Shown: piece by piece, positions 50,668 to 61,667 of the stretch
Position numbering within the stretch: position 1 is the stretch's first letter
How the letters are laid out: each line of letters begins with the position of its first letter
From: Pseudomonadota bacterium
GTDB taxonomy: Bacteria; Desulfobacterota; Desulfobulbia; Desulfobulbales; Desulfocapsaceae
NCBI GenBank assembly: GCA_018820855.1
Contig: JAHJNL010000101.1
Span: forward strand, 1-61,870
Direction of reading: 5' to 3'
DNA: 61,870 nucleotides
Translations under genes and position numbers: made by a program
Notes under the pieces: generated by a model
Told to the model about the DNA's origin: nothing
Databases searched by the model: none
The model's input: the letters and a program-made list of their open reading frames with translations, nothing else

Positions 50668-52263
50668 ATGGAAATTTTCTCAATCACGACACAAATTCTC
50701 GGTGGACTCGCTCTGTTTCTCTTCAGTATAAACAGGCTGAGCTCCACCCTCAAGAAAATCGCCGGTGTCAGGCTCAAGCAGATTCTCCAAAAAGCCACCG
50801 CTAACCGTTTGCTTGGTGCTGCCACCGGCACCCTTGTCACCTTCTTTGTCCAGAGCTCTAGCATTACGGTGCTCTTGCTCTTGGGCATGGTCAACGCCGG
50901 AGCCCTGAACCTCAGGCAGGCTGTCTATGTCATCCTTGGTTCTGAAATCGGAACGACCATTACTGCCCAGATCGTGGCTTTTAAAGTCAAGATGCTGTTC
51001 TATCCCCTCCTGATGGCTGGTTTTCTTCTGTTTTCCCTTGCCGGCAAGGAAAAACAGAGGAATCTCGGTGAAATACTGTTCAGCCTGGGGCTGATATTCC
51101 TTTCTATGAAATTGATGACTGACGGTTCCCGGCCGTTGCAGGATTTTCCGCTGGTGATTGATGCCTTCAGCAGTTTCGGTGCCTTCCCCTTTATCGGTAT
51201 TCTTGTTGGCGCAATATTCACCTCTGTCACCAGCAGCAGCTCGGCGACAACGAGCCTGATTATCGCCATGGGCATGGAAGGAGTGATTGATCTGCGCTCA
51301 GGTATTGCCCTGATGATCGGAGCAAATATCGGTACCTGCACTCTGGAGTTGATAGCCTCGATAGGCACCAACGTCACAGCACGGCGAACAGGAATGGCCC
51401 AGTTTCTCATCAATATAATCGGAGCCCTGCTTTTTTACCCATTCATCAATTCCTTTGCAGAAATTGTTTCACATACGGCTCATGAACTGCCGCGTCATCT
51501 TGCCAACGCCCATACCCTGTTCAATCTTTCGGTCAGCCTCATACTCATGCCCTTTGTCGTCCCCCTTATAAAGATCCTTGAAAAGATCATTCCCGGCAGG
51601 GAGCGATCTGAGGCGGAAACTTACGGTATCCTCGACGAAAGGTTTCTGAAAGTACCCTCTCTTGCCTTGATGGAGGCGGAGGAAGAGGTTAACAGAATGG
51701 CGGCAATCACCAAGGAAATGCTCAAAGCTGCCAGACAGGCGTTTTTCCTGCGCAATAAAGATGCCCTGAAAGCCGTATTGGAAAATGAAAGGGCTGTGGA
51801 TATGATTTATGAAAAAGTTGGAAATTATCTCAGTCAGATCAGTACAATCATGCTCAGTGAACAGGATAGAAGAAAAAAAAGATCTTATATTCACGCCATT
51901 GGGGATATCGAACGGATTGCGGATCTTGCTGAGAATCTTGCCGAATATGCCGGTCAGAAAGACGCTGTTTTTTCCGACACGGCGCTCAGGGAGATTGAGA
52001 GACTTTTCGACAAAACCGAGCAGATATACAGTGCGGCCATCAATTCATTAAAACAGCACAGGAAGTCTCTCGTGCTTGATATTACCCGTATGGAAGAGTC
52101 GGTGGATACGCTTGAAGAAGTATACAGAAAAGAATTTATTCGGAGAATGCAAACAGATCTGATCATACCGGCTAAGGATGCCATGTACCCAAGAATCCTG
52201 CAGGATCTTGAAAGAATAAGCGATCATGCAAACAATATTGCCGAACACGTTATGAAAATGTAG
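50668..52263 (+). CDS. Na+/phosphate cotransporter (NptA/YjbB-like) with PhoU domain
   Basis: 531 residues. Two copies of the Na/Pi membrane repeat: QSSSITVLLLLG near residue 62 and SSSSATTSLIIAMG near 190, each a signature serine cluster, among about eight hydrophobic segments up to 305. The C-terminal 220 residues form helical PhoU-like domains (for example EKVGNYLSQISTIM and RISDHANNIAEHVMKM). Probably exports or takes up phosphate with sodium. Isolated gene, weak ribosome site. Confidence 0.92.
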   Translation: MEIFSITTQILGGLALFLFSINRLSSTLKKIAGVRLKQILQKATANRLLGAATGTLVTFFVQSSSITVLLLLGMVNAGALNLRQAVYVILGSEIGTTITAQIVAFKVKMLFYPLLMAGFLLFSLAGKEKQRNLGEILFSLGLIFLSMKLMTDGSRPLQDFPLVIDAFSSFGAFPFIGILVGAIFTSVTSSSSATTSLIIAMGMEGVIDLRSGIALMIGANIGTCTLELIASIGTNVTARRTGMAQFLINIIGALLFYPFINSFAEIVSHTAHELPRHLANAHTLFNLSVSLILMPFVVPLIKILEKIIPGRERSEAETYGILDERFLKVPSLALMEAEEEVNRMAAITKEMLKAARQAFFLRNKDALKAVLENERAVDMIYEKVGNYLSQISTIMLSEQDRRKKRSYIHAIGDIERIADLAENLAEYAGQKDAVFSDTALREIERLFDKTEQIYSAAINSLKQHRKSLVLDITRMEESVDTLEEVYRKEFIRRMQTDLIIPAKDAMYPRILQDLERISDHANNIAEHVMKM

Positions 52264-52329
52264 GAAAATTTCGGCAACTCTTGTCGAGGCGTCACGAATT
52301 GGTCCAGGAGTTCCAGTTTTTCTGCACTG

Positions 52330-54660
52330 TCACATCTTGGCGGCCATCATTTTTACCTGGCTATTCAGAAGCCTGTTCATCCGTTCCAGATAACGCTCCA
52401 CAGGAAGTTGCCGTAGAGAAGCAAGGTTGACTCGTAAATTCATGGTTTGCAGGCTGGTGGCAAGACGTGGATCCGCTCCTATCTTTTCCGCCTCTTCATA
52501 CTGTTTTAATTTGATGTGGGCCTTAAGCCGCTGATTTTCCATCTCAGCACTACTGTCTGCCGCTTTCTGCAGGAATTCCAAAGCTTCTTCAGGTAATTCG
52601 TTAGCCAGCAGAACTCTGCCGGCATGTCCAAGAACAGAAGGTTCCTGAGGCAGGGAATAGGCAAGATCAAGGGCCTTTTCCTTAAAGCCGAGTTTCAGGT
52701 AATAGTTGAACAGCGCCATCAGATGGGGAAGATTGCCTGTGTAACTGTGGAGCACGGAATCACGCAACACCATAAAATAGAGATTTTTATTGTGTTTTTT
52801 CAGGTTAAACAGATCCTCAAACCTGAACATGTTGCGGGGATATTTTTCGGAAATTTTTTCAATGTTGGTATAAACCACGGGTTCAAGCACCTGATGCAGG
52901 TAGACCTGGAAAGAGACTTTTTGCCCAGCCAGTTTTCTGTTGCCATAATCAGCAGGGAAAATAACCTCAAATTGTGTGGCACTGCCCGCCTTTACCCCAT
53001 CCACGCCTTTTTCAAAATCTGCAAGAAGCGTTTTGTCGCCAAGAGTCGCCATGTTGAAATGACTTTCTGTCTCAGGGACAACAGTTCCGGCAAGCAGCCC
53101 TTTACAGTCAAAAATAATCCTGCAGCCTTTCCTGGCGATAGCCCTTCGTTTATTTCTGTAGCCAATAAAAGGACGGTTCAGAAATCTCTCGACTGCGGGA
53201 TCGCTGCCAAATTTTTGTCGCAGACGCAGGAAGCATTCCGCTGCCGGGCCACACTCATCAAGATGCATATAAATGCTGGCAAGCATCATGTCTGCTTCTG
53301 GTCGGGTGTCAAAATATTTTTTGTGACGGGTAATAAAACCGGCAATCGTAAACAGGTTCGTCCCATTCTTGATGTCTTCGGCAAAGTCCTTGCGGTTTAG
53401 TCGCCAGATAAGACTCATTTGGCGAATTTCTTCCTCCGTCATGCCGTCCGTTTGAAAATCACGGCAAAGACTTTGATAGGCGGGTTTGGTTATGGGCAGA
53501 GCGCTAATACCGTGCCGGACGGGATCTTCACTTATTGGAGTGCCGAAAAAGACGTGTAGTTGCTGCGAAATTGAGTTGCCGTCAATATCGACATCATGTC
53601 GTTTGACAAAATCAAGGGTTTGCTGGGCATTTTCCAATGACTCGCCGGGTAACCCGAACAGGGAAAACAACTCCACATTGATTCCGGCATTCTGGGTGAG
53701 TTTGATTGCCTTGGATAATTCATCAAGCTTCGTTCCTTTCTTGATTTTTTTCAGGATTCCGTCATGGGCTGATTCCAGGCCAAAGGCCAGAGTATGCGCC
53801 CCGGCTCTTTTCAGGAGAGCAAGCAGGTTGGCGTCAACGAGATTAGCACGTGTCTGGCACCAGAATGAGGCCCCGGGGACCTTATTGATGATAGACTCTA
53901 AAAAAGCTTCAAGGCGCTCCCGTGAATGGGCAAAATTAGGATCAGCAAACCAAAAGTCATTGATACCTTTTCCTTGCAGATGCTGCATTTCAGCGACAAC
54001 CCGATCTACAGAATGAAAGCGCACTTTCCTGCCGTTGGCGCGGGGGGTATAACAGAAGGTACAGGCAGAAGAACAGCCGCGCGAGGAGAGAAGAATTGCT
54101 CTGCTTTTTCCTCTACAATCAAACGCTTCATCTAGATAGGGGGAAGGAAGGTTGTCCAGATTCTCAGAGCCTGGACAGATTCCTGTTTCAACTATTGAAC
54201 CATTTTCCCTGCAGCAGATGCCGGCTACATCCTTGAAAGTCCTATTGCCTGCAAGGGCATTGGCAATTTCAAGCATCACGGTTTCTCCTTCTCCACGACA
54301 AAGAATATCGACCTCATTCATTTGTTCGAGGGCTTCGCCGGGCATAAAGGTTGTTTGTGGACCGCCAAGCACCACAGGGATTTCCGGGTCAATTTTTTTT
54401 GCCAAAGCGGCCCAGGCTCGTACCCTGTTGATATTTTCTTCGTAAACGGAAAAACCGATGGCCTTGGGATGCAATTCCTGCATGCAGGTATGAAAATGAT
54501 GTGGTGTAAGAGGCCGGTCTTTGTAATCACCGACTATTTGCCCGTTATAGCCGTGTTTTTTCAGATTTGCCAGGATATATCCCTGGGAAAGTGGGATAGC
54601 ATCGGAACTTTCAAAATCAGCCCACTCATTGACATGTAACAAAAGAAAATTCTCAGACAT
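52330..54660 (-). CDS. B12-binding radical SAM protein with FKBP/trigger-factor-like domain and helical tail
   Basis: 776 residues. 1-145: cobalamin-binding fold (PLSQGYILANLKK, VVLGGPQTT). 185-430: radical SAM, cluster Cys196, Cys200, Cys203 in SRGCSSACTFCYTP. 505-595: IIFDCKGLLAGTVVPE, ADFEKGVDGVKAG, FEVIFPADYGNRKLAGQKVSFQVYL, matching the FKBP-type insert of trigger factor (PxDY, LAGKxxxFxV). 640-776: helical repeats resembling TPR. The fused combination is unusual; a peptide or protein substrate may be held while the radical enzyme modifies it. It is not followed or preceded by a recognised precursor peptide gene. Next upstream, past a terminator and tRNA, are groEL and groES. Confidence 0.9.
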   Translation of the reverse strand: MSENFLLLHVNEWADFESSDAIPLSQGYILANLKKHGYNGQIVGDYKDRPLTPHHFHTCMQELHPKAIGFSVYEENINRVRAWAALAKKIDPEIPVVLGGPQTTFMPGEALEQMNEVDILCRGEGETVMLEIANALAGNRTFKDVAGICCRENGSIVETGICPGSENLDNLPSPYLDEAFDCRGKSRAILLSSRGCSSACTFCYTPRANGRKVRFHSVDRVVAEMQHLQGKGINDFWFADPNFAHSRERLEAFLESIINKVPGASFWCQTRANLVDANLLALLKRAGAHTLAFGLESAHDGILKKIKKGTKLDELSKAIKLTQNAGINVELFSLFGLPGESLENAQQTLDFVKRHDVDIDGNSISQQLHVFFGTPISEDPVRHGISALPITKPAYQSLCRDFQTDGMTEEEIRQMSLIWRLNRKDFAEDIKNGTNLFTIAGFITRHKKYFDTRPEADMMLASIYMHLDECGPAAECFLRLRQKFGSDPAVERFLNRPFIGYRNKRRAIARKGCRIIFDCKGLLAGTVVPETESHFNMATLGDKTLLADFEKGVDGVKAGSATQFEVIFPADYGNRKLAGQKVSFQVYLHQVLEPVVYTNIEKISEKYPRNMFRFEDLFNLKKHNKNLYFMVLRDSVLHSYTGNLPHLMALFNYYLKLGFKEKALDLAYSLPQEPSVLGHAGRVLLANELPEEALEFLQKAADSSAEMENQRLKAHIKLKQYEEAEKIGADPRLATSLQTMNLRVNLASLRQLPVERYLERMNRLLNSQVKMMAAKM

Positions 54661-55010
54661 GGCAGCACCCTTTTATTGCTAAATGAGAATCTGTTTTCCA
54701 CGCATGAAGGAGCAACCTGGAAGTTGCTCTTTTCCAAAGCACATATCCTGCTTTGCAGGGTTAGTTCAAGTCACTTTGAACTCTCATGTACTTGAATAAG
54801 AAACAAAAACACAAAAATAAATATTTTCAATAGAAAATTTAGATTAGCAGTCTTTTTTTAAAATTTTAATCCTCCTTGAAAAACAGGGAGGTGCTCAAAA
54901 AAGCAACGGAATATTGAGGGTGGAAAGAGGACATTGTCAAGAATATCAGGTCAATAATTTCTTACAACATGATATGCTGGAAATGATAGGCAATGAGAAG
55001 GGTAAACGTA
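54661..55010. other. AT-rich region upstream of the radical SAM gene
   Basis: About 350 bases holding the promoter of the radical SAM gene, presumably. No reading frame of note on either strand, in particular no small precursor-peptide gene is evident. Confidence 0.5.
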
Positions 55011-55053
55011 AAAAAGCCCGTTGAAATCACTGGGGATTTCAACGGGCTTTTTT
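55011..55053. terminator. Bidirectional intrinsic terminator beside tRNA-Met
   Basis: GCCCGTTGAAATC-ACTGGG-GATTTCAACGGGC, 13 bp perfect, flanked by A5 on the left and T6 on the right so it can act on both strands. It ends the minus-strand tRNA transcript eight bases after the CCA end. Confidence 0.92.
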
Positions 55054-55060
55054 AATGATT

Positions 55061-55137
55061 TGGTGGCGATGCAGGGAATTGAACCCCGGACACTACGGAT
55101 ATGAGCCGTATGCTCTAACCATCTGAGCTACATCGCC
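55061..55137 (-). tRNA. tRNA-Met (CAU), elongator type, CCA encoded
   Basis: 77-nt cloverleaf. Acceptor GGCGATG/CATCGCC, discriminator A and CCA. D arm GCTCAGATGGTTAGAGC, anticodon stem TACGG/CCGTA with loop CTCATAT, T arm CCGGG-GTTCAAT-TCCCTG. Sequence around the anticodon arm and variable region resembles known elongator tRNA-Met. It is different from the CAU tRNA at 4450-4525. Confidence 0.96.
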
Positions 55138-55215
55138 ATGTATGAGGAGGAAAATAGATACCTCATTCGTTTTCTGCTGTCAACTTTTTTCCGTGAAAAA
55201 AAACTGTACCAAAAG

Positions 55216-55246
55216 AAAAAGGGTCCCACGAGGAGACCCTTTTTTT
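55216..55246 (-). terminator. Terminator of the groES-groEL operon
   Basis: AAAGGGTC and GACCCTTT form 8 bp around an eight-base loop, with runs of A before and T after, so U-tracts appear on both strands. In minus orientation it lies 85 bases after groEL. Confidence 0.82.
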
Positions 55247-55330
55247 GTTCTTCAATAGGGGGAAGTACCTTCACGAAATGATTCTCTTAAAAAACAGGAA
55301 AATCATTCCTAGGTAACCGACCAGGGGGAA

Positions 55331-57010
<1,680 letters not shown>

Positions 57011-57055
57011 CTAAAAAAAAATAAACTCTTGGTATAGAGTATAGTTGACAAAAAA

Positions 57056-57343
57056 TTATTCTACGATTCCAAGGATGTCATCTTCGCGCATGATAAGGAA
57101 GTCCTCACCATCGAGCTTGACGTCGGTACCGCCGTACTTGGAAAACAGGACTCGATTACCTACACTTACCTGCATGGCAACGCGCTCACCGTTATCAGCT
57201 GTTTTGCCTGGTCCAACTGCTACTACTTCACCCTCTGCGGGTTTCTCTTTGGCACTGTCAGGGATGATGATGCCGCCGGCTGTTACTTCTTCTTCCTTCA
57301 GTCTCTTGACCAGAAGACGATCATTTAAGGGACGAATTTTCAT
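57056..57343 (-). CDS. groES: Co-chaperonin GroES
   Basis: 95 residues. [25 protein letters not shown] start, mobile-loop region following [13 protein letters not shown], and the [29 protein letters not shown] end. AGGAGG precedes the ATG at optimum spacing. No CIRCE (TTAGCACTC-N9-GAGTGCTAA) is found in the 135 bases upstream, and no convincing sigma-32 promoter either, so its heat control differs or lies further up. Confidence 0.99.
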   Translation of the reverse strand: MKIRPLNDRLLVKRLKEEEVTAGGIIIPDSAKEKPAEGEVVAVGPGKTADNGERVAMQVSVGNRVLFSKYGGTDVKLDGEDFLIMREDDILGIVE

Positions 57344-57478
57344 TGAGATCCTCCTGTAAAACGTATGTTAAGTGTTAATGCTTGGGGTATTCCCTTATGG
57401 GCAGGGATAGCAATCCGAAAGGATTTTCGGTTTTCCCTAAACTGCGCAAAACTATAGGTTGGCTTTTATGAAAATCAA

Positions 57479-57509
57479 GGGGCGAACACTAAAAAAAAGT
57501 GTTCGCCCC
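57479..57509 (-). terminator. Inverted repeat after ilvE, likely terminator
   Basis: GGGGCGAACACT-A7-AGTGTTCGCCCC, 12 bp perfect. In minus orientation it lies 110 bases after ilvE and is followed by TTGATTTTC. It separates ilvE from groES. Confidence 0.7.
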
Positions 57510-57619
57510 AACTGTTTGAATTTATGGTTTTTGTGTGACCTGTGTCACGTGCGGAGGTGGCTGAGTGTTTATCTCAAGGCTTACACTTTACTTCACGTCG
57601 CACAGCAAGGCGGGTATGA

Positions 57620-58702
57620 TTAGCCGATGCGGACAATCCACTTGAAGGGGTCTTTCTGCTTTCCGTTTTGGATTGCCTGCAGTTCTTCAAAGAGTCGCCT
57701 GGATAGTTCTCCGGTTTTCCCGTCGGCTATTATATACTGTTTATCCTGATAGCAGAGTTCACCCACCGGGGAGATCACTGCAGCTGTACCGGAAGCAAAA
57801 ATTTCATGCAGACTGCTGTCACTGCAGGCTGCAATTACCTCATCGATGCTGATTTGTTTTTCCACCACATTGATTCCCCAACTGCGCGCCAGCTGGATAA
57901 CAGAATCCCTGGTGATGCCACCAAGGATTGATCCGTCCAGAGGTGGGGTGATCAGTTCATCACCAATCTTGAAAAATATGTTGGAGGTTCCCACTTCTTC
58001 AACATATTTACGTTCACAGGCATCGAGCCAGAGGACCTGGGTGTAGCCTGCCTTATGCGCCTCTTCTGCTGCCATGATAGAGGCTGCGTAGTTGCCTGCG
58101 GTCTTGACATGGCCCACGCCACCTTTCACGGCCCGGACATACTTGTCCGTGACCCAGATTTTGGTGGGGCTGAAGCCTTCTGGGTAGTAGGCTCCCACAG
58201 GAGACATGATAATAAAAAAATAGTATTCATTTGAAGGTCGGACACCAAGGGCCGGTTCAACGGCAATCATGGTGGGACGAACGTAGAGTGTCGCTCCGTG
58301 GTTTGTCGGAATCCATTCTCTGTCCAGATACACAAGGGCTTTCAGGCCCTTCAATACTTTCTCTACAGGCAGGCGGGGCATGCACATCCTGAGTGCTGAA
58401 GTATTCATGCGCTCCAGATTGTCCTCCGGTCTGAACATGTATATCTGGTCGTTTTCCCCTTTGTATACCTTGAGTCCTTCGAATATTGCCTGGCCGTAGT
58501 GAAAGACCATGGACGCCGGGTCCAGATTGAAATTGCGGTAGGGGCAGATCTCGGCATCATGCCAGCCATTCTGTCGATCCCATTTCATGAGAAACATATG
58601 ATCGGTAAAATGTTTACCGAATCCGAGAGCATTCTGGTCCGGTTTGTCTTTGCGCTTGTCAGAATCGCATTTGTTTACCGCTACTTCTATATTTTCCCAC
58701 AT
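57620..58702 (-). CDS. ilvE: Branched-chain amino acid aminotransferase
   Basis: 360 residues, class IV PLP fold. Last step of valine, leucine and isoleucine synthesis. FHYGQAIFEGLKVYKG near 75-90, active-site lysine in GVGHVKTAGNYAAS, EEVGTSNIFF and the C-terminal ASGTAAVISPVG. It matches the longer (about 360) BCAT form. ATG at 58702 preceded by GAGG with short spacing. Confidence 0.96.
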   Translation of the reverse strand: MWENIEVAVNKCDSDKRKDKPDQNALGFGKHFTDHMFLMKWDRQNGWHDAEICPYRNFNLDPASMVFHYGQAIFEGLKVYKGENDQIYMFRPEDNLERMNTSALRMCMPRLPVEKVLKGLKALVYLDREWIPTNHGATLYVRPTMIAVEPALGVRPSNEYYFFIIMSPVGAYYPEGFSPTKIWVTDKYVRAVKGGVGHVKTAGNYAASIMAAEEAHKAGYTQVLWLDACERKYVEEVGTSNIFFKIGDELITPPLDGSILGGITRDSVIQLARSWGINVVEKQISIDEVIAACSDSSLHEIFASGTAAVISPVGELCYQDKQYIIADGKTGELSRRLFEELQAIQNGKQKDPFKWIVRIG

Positions 58703-58953
58703 AATATACCTCTTTTAGCTCAGCTAACGTATTTCACTTTTCTTAAACTGCAGTCCAATATATAGTATAGATGTTGTGTTGGGTAATTGAAAAAAAAATT
58801 CTTCCCGACACTGACTAACGAAGGCGTAAAATTACTCAGGTCCGAAAAAAATGCAACATTTTCCTGCGGTAGGGCATAATACTGTAATGAGATAGTAGTG
58901 AAATGATTAATCACGAAATAGCTCCGGGCGGGCAGAGAAAGGGACCGAATTCC

Positions 58954-60000
58954 ATGAGAATATGGTATTTTCTCCTGGTCTTTCTCGTCTCCATTATCTT
59001 TCTTGGCCGTATCCTCTGGCCTTTCTGGTCGATTTTGGTCCTTTCTTTCCTGCTTACCAGTCTCTTTCGTCCGGTATATAGTGTTCTTGTCAGGAAAATG
59101 CCGGTGAACCTGGCCTCAATCCTCACCTGTCTGTTGATTATTCTTATAGTTTTTATCCCGCTCTTCTTTTTTGTAGGGGCCTTGTCCAACGAGGCTCTGG
59201 GGTTGTATCATTGGGGACGCGATACTCAGGTTGGGCTGAAGTTTCAATTTTTTATTCAGAACAGTCCATTGATCGCCCAACTGCAGGTCTATCTGGATGA
59301 GTTCGGTTTCCGCTTTGAGCCTGCCCAGCTCACTGGGGCACTTTCCTATCTAGCCAAGATGGCCGGACTCTTTTTTTACAATCAGGCCAGCTCCTGGGCA
59401 GCTAATATTCTGCAGTTTCTCTTCTTGTTTTTTATGATGATCCTGACCATCTTCTTCCTTCTCATTGATCAGGAACGGCTGATCAATTTTATTATTGATC
59501 TTTCTCCTCTGCCCGATGACGAAGATCGTTTGCTCCTGGAGAAATTTGAAGAGATTGCCAACGCTATTCTGAAGGGTAACGGGATCTGTGGAATTATTCA
59601 GGGTGTGTTGGGCGGGGTAGTCTTTTCTATCCTCGGCCTCAATTCTCCCATTCTCTGGGGCGGGATCATGGCCATTCTTGCCTTTCTTCCCATCTTTGGC
59701 ATCGGCCTGGTAATGATCCCGGCAGCAATTATTCTTATGCTCAATGACAGTGTCGGGTCTGGAGTATTTCTCTTTTTCTTTTATCTTGTTTTGTCTTTTA
59801 CCATAGAATACCTGGTCAAGCCGAAGATGGTAGGGAACCAGGTACACATGCATACCTTGCTGGTGTTTCTTGCCATCCTTGGTGGGCTCAGCGTCTACGG
59901 ACTGCTGGGGATTATTTATGGACCGCTCATTATTACCGCATTTCTTACTCTGACTGATATCTATCTGGCCAAGTATGATTACTACGTTCAGCGGATGTGA
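58954..60000 (+). CDS. AI-2E family transporter (PerM/YdiK-like permease)
   Basis: 348 residues with about seven to eight membrane helices, including the conserved C-terminal cluster (GGVVFSILGLNSPILWGGIMAILAFLPIFGIGLV and IYGPLIITAFLTL). Substrate unproven: members export autoinducer-2, act as Na+/H+ antiporters or are uncharacterised. ATG 58954 has AAAGGG ten bases upstream; an in-frame ATG at 58903 lacks a ribosome site. Confidence 0.9.
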   Translation: MRIWYFLLVFLVSIIFLGRILWPFWSILVLSFLLTSLFRPVYSVLVRKMPVNLASILTCLLIILIVFIPLFFFVGALSNEALGLYHWGRDTQVGLKFQFFIQNSPLIAQLQVYLDEFGFRFEPAQLTGALSYLAKMAGLFFYNQASSWAANILQFLFLFFMMILTIFFLLIDQERLINFIIDLSPLPDDEDRLLLEKFEEIANAILKGNGICGIIQGVLGGVVFSILGLNSPILWGGIMAILAFLPIFGIGLVMIPAAIILMLNDSVGSGVFLFFFYLVLSFTIEYLVKPKMVGNQVHMHTLLVFLAILGGLSVYGLLGIIYGPLIITAFLTLTDIYLAKYDYYVQRM

Positions 60001-60153
60001 GGGGGGAAGGAATAGGCTGAAGGCCAAGGGATGAAGATTTACGGCACAATAAGTGCATTGTCGCCATGTCGTGCTGTAAAAGAAAAACTGTTTTGGCATG
60101 AGGCGTGCTGTCCTTCAGCCTTCAATTCTTTCTTTTTTTCCCTTTTTCCTTTT

Positions 60154-61293
60154 CTAAATATGCCCAGTCGTTGAACAGGTGCTTCCGCTGCATCCGCATC
60201 CGCCCTCTTTTTTTGAAAAGCACTTTTTTGCGATAGCTGCCAGGGGAAGGATGGAAAGGATAAGGAGAAGCAGCGTTGCTGCCAGGGATATTGCCGGCGG
60301 CAGGGCTTTACTGCCCTCTCCAATGATGGCAATGGCTGATATGCCCAGAGAGGCATAAACCAGGTCAAGAGCGAGGCCGCAGAGTACAGCAAACACTGCG
60401 ATGGCTGTAAGGTAGATGGCGGTAGCCTGTTTTCCCAGTATTCCGAAGAGTACGGAGAGGGAGGTGATGTTGGTTGCCGGACCCACCAACAGAAAGACCA
60501 GGGCAGTGCCGGGGCTGACTCCTTTAAGGATGAAGGCTGCTGCAATGGGGGTAGACGCCGTGGCGCAGATATACAGAGGGATTCCCAGGCAAAGCATGAG
60601 GAGCATTGAGCTCAGCCCGCCTCCTAGATAGCTGGCAATAATCTCGTCCGGAATAAGGACGGTGATGATACCAGCAGCCAAGATTCCGACAAAAAACCAT
60701 CCTGCCAGATCGCCCCAGATATCTGTGGCCGCATAGCGAATCCCCATTCCCAATCGTGTCATGAGCCCGGGCTGTCTGTTTGCTTTGGAGGCAGAGCATG
60801 TTCCGGAGCAGCCGCAGTCTGTCTGCAGAGGTGTCGGTGGCGCTGGCGCTGGTCTTTCCCGTGTTGCAGGCGGCTGGAGAAGATTGATGCCGATTCCGGC
60901 GGCCATGGCTGAGACAAAGGCGGCAATCGGCCTTGCCACGGTCATTATGGGATCGAGCAGGGCATAGGTGATGGCAATGGAATCCACTCCGGATTCCGGT
61001 GTGGAGATGAGAAATGCAGCTGTTGCTCCCTTGTTGGCTCCCTGCTTTTTTAAAGAGGCGGCAGCGGGCAGAACTCCGCAAGAGCAGAGGGGAATGGGGA
61101 TACCTAAAAGGGATGCTTTGATTACAGAGCTGAAACGCCCCGATCCGAGATGCCTGTTCACAAACTCCTGCGAGAGAAAGACCTTAAGCAAACCACCCAC
61201 CAGCAGGCCAAACAGCATGTAAGGGGCAGACTGGAGCAGCAGCTGCCAACTGGCCTCTAATGCGTCTGTAATAAATAGTATAAAATTCATCAT
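60154..61293 (-). CDS. Metal-efflux permease of the SO_0444/YraQ (DUF318) type
   Basis: 379 residues, two bundles of membrane helices separated by a cytosolic loop. CSC at 70-72 lies in IPIPLCSCGVLP, the YraQ-type motif; the loop has CGCSGTCS near 160, and the C-terminus ends in CGCSGSTCSTTGHI, a soft-metal-binding tail. Family relatives are linked to Cu, Zn or arsenic efflux. Two in-frame ATG codons at 61293 and 61290; GGGAG suits the second. Start overlaps the ArsR stop (TAATG), so the two form one unit. Confidence 0.88.
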   Translation of the reverse strand: MMNFILFITDALEASWQLLLQSAPYMLFGLLVGGLLKVFLSQEFVNRHLGSGRFSSVIKASLLGIPIPLCSCGVLPAAASLKKQGANKGATAAFLISTPESGVDSIAITYALLDPIMTVARPIAAFVSAMAAGIGINLLQPPATRERPAPAPPTPLQTDCGCSGTCSASKANRQPGLMTRLGMGIRYAATDIWGDLAGWFFVGILAAGIITVLIPDEIIASYLGGGLSSMLLMLCLGIPLYICATASTPIAAAFILKGVSPGTALVFLLVGPATNITSLSVLFGILGKQATAIYLTAIAVFAVLCGLALDLVYASLGISAIAIIGEGSKALPPAISLAATLLLLILSILPLAAIAKKCFSKKEGGCGCSGSTCSTTGHI

Positions 61294-61640
61294 TACTCCC
61301 TGGTATGTTCAAGAGCTGTCTGCATAAGAGCTGCAACATGGTGATCATTGAGATGATAATAAAGGATCGGCCCTTCTCTGCGGTTGCTTACCAGCTGCAG
61401 TTGCCTCAGCAGGCGTAGCTGGTGACTTACTGCTGACTCTGAGACCTGAAGAAAGGCAGCAATGTCGCAGACGCACATCTCTCCGTGATCCAGGGCCCAA
61501 AGGATTTTCAAGCGATTCGCATCTCCCATGGCCTTGAAGAGCTGGGCCATCTGTTGATTGTCCTGTTCCGGCAGGGCTTCAGCAGTTGCAGTTGTAACCC
61601 GTTTTTCATGGATACAGCGGCAGTCGCAGAGATCTGTCAT
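61293..61640 (-). CDS. ArsR/SmtB-family metal-responsive repressor
   Basis: 115 residues. Winged helix (about 35-95) with GDANRLKILWALDHGEMCVCDIAAFLQVSESAVSHQLRLLRQ. N-terminal CDCRC (residues 6-10) and CVC in the alpha-3 helix are metal-ligand candidates, the arrangement of CadC-type sensors of soft metals. ATG 61640 has AGGA six bases upstream; the frame is open further up, but a good ribosome site argues for this start. It regulates itself and the permease from the operator upstream. Confidence 0.94.
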   Translation of the reverse strand: MTDLCDCRCIHEKRVTTATAEALPEQDNQQMAQLFKAMGDANRLKILWALDHGEMCVCDIAAFLQVSESAVSHQLRLLRQLQLVSNRREGPILYYHLNDHHVAALMQTALEHTRE

Positions 61641-61667
61641 ATCGTTCCTATGTGGCATTGGCTTCCT

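Noticed and set aside
54661-55010. Possible RiPP precursor peptide gene beside the radical SAM protein
   Set aside because: No open frame with a start, ribosome site and repeated core could be found on either strand.
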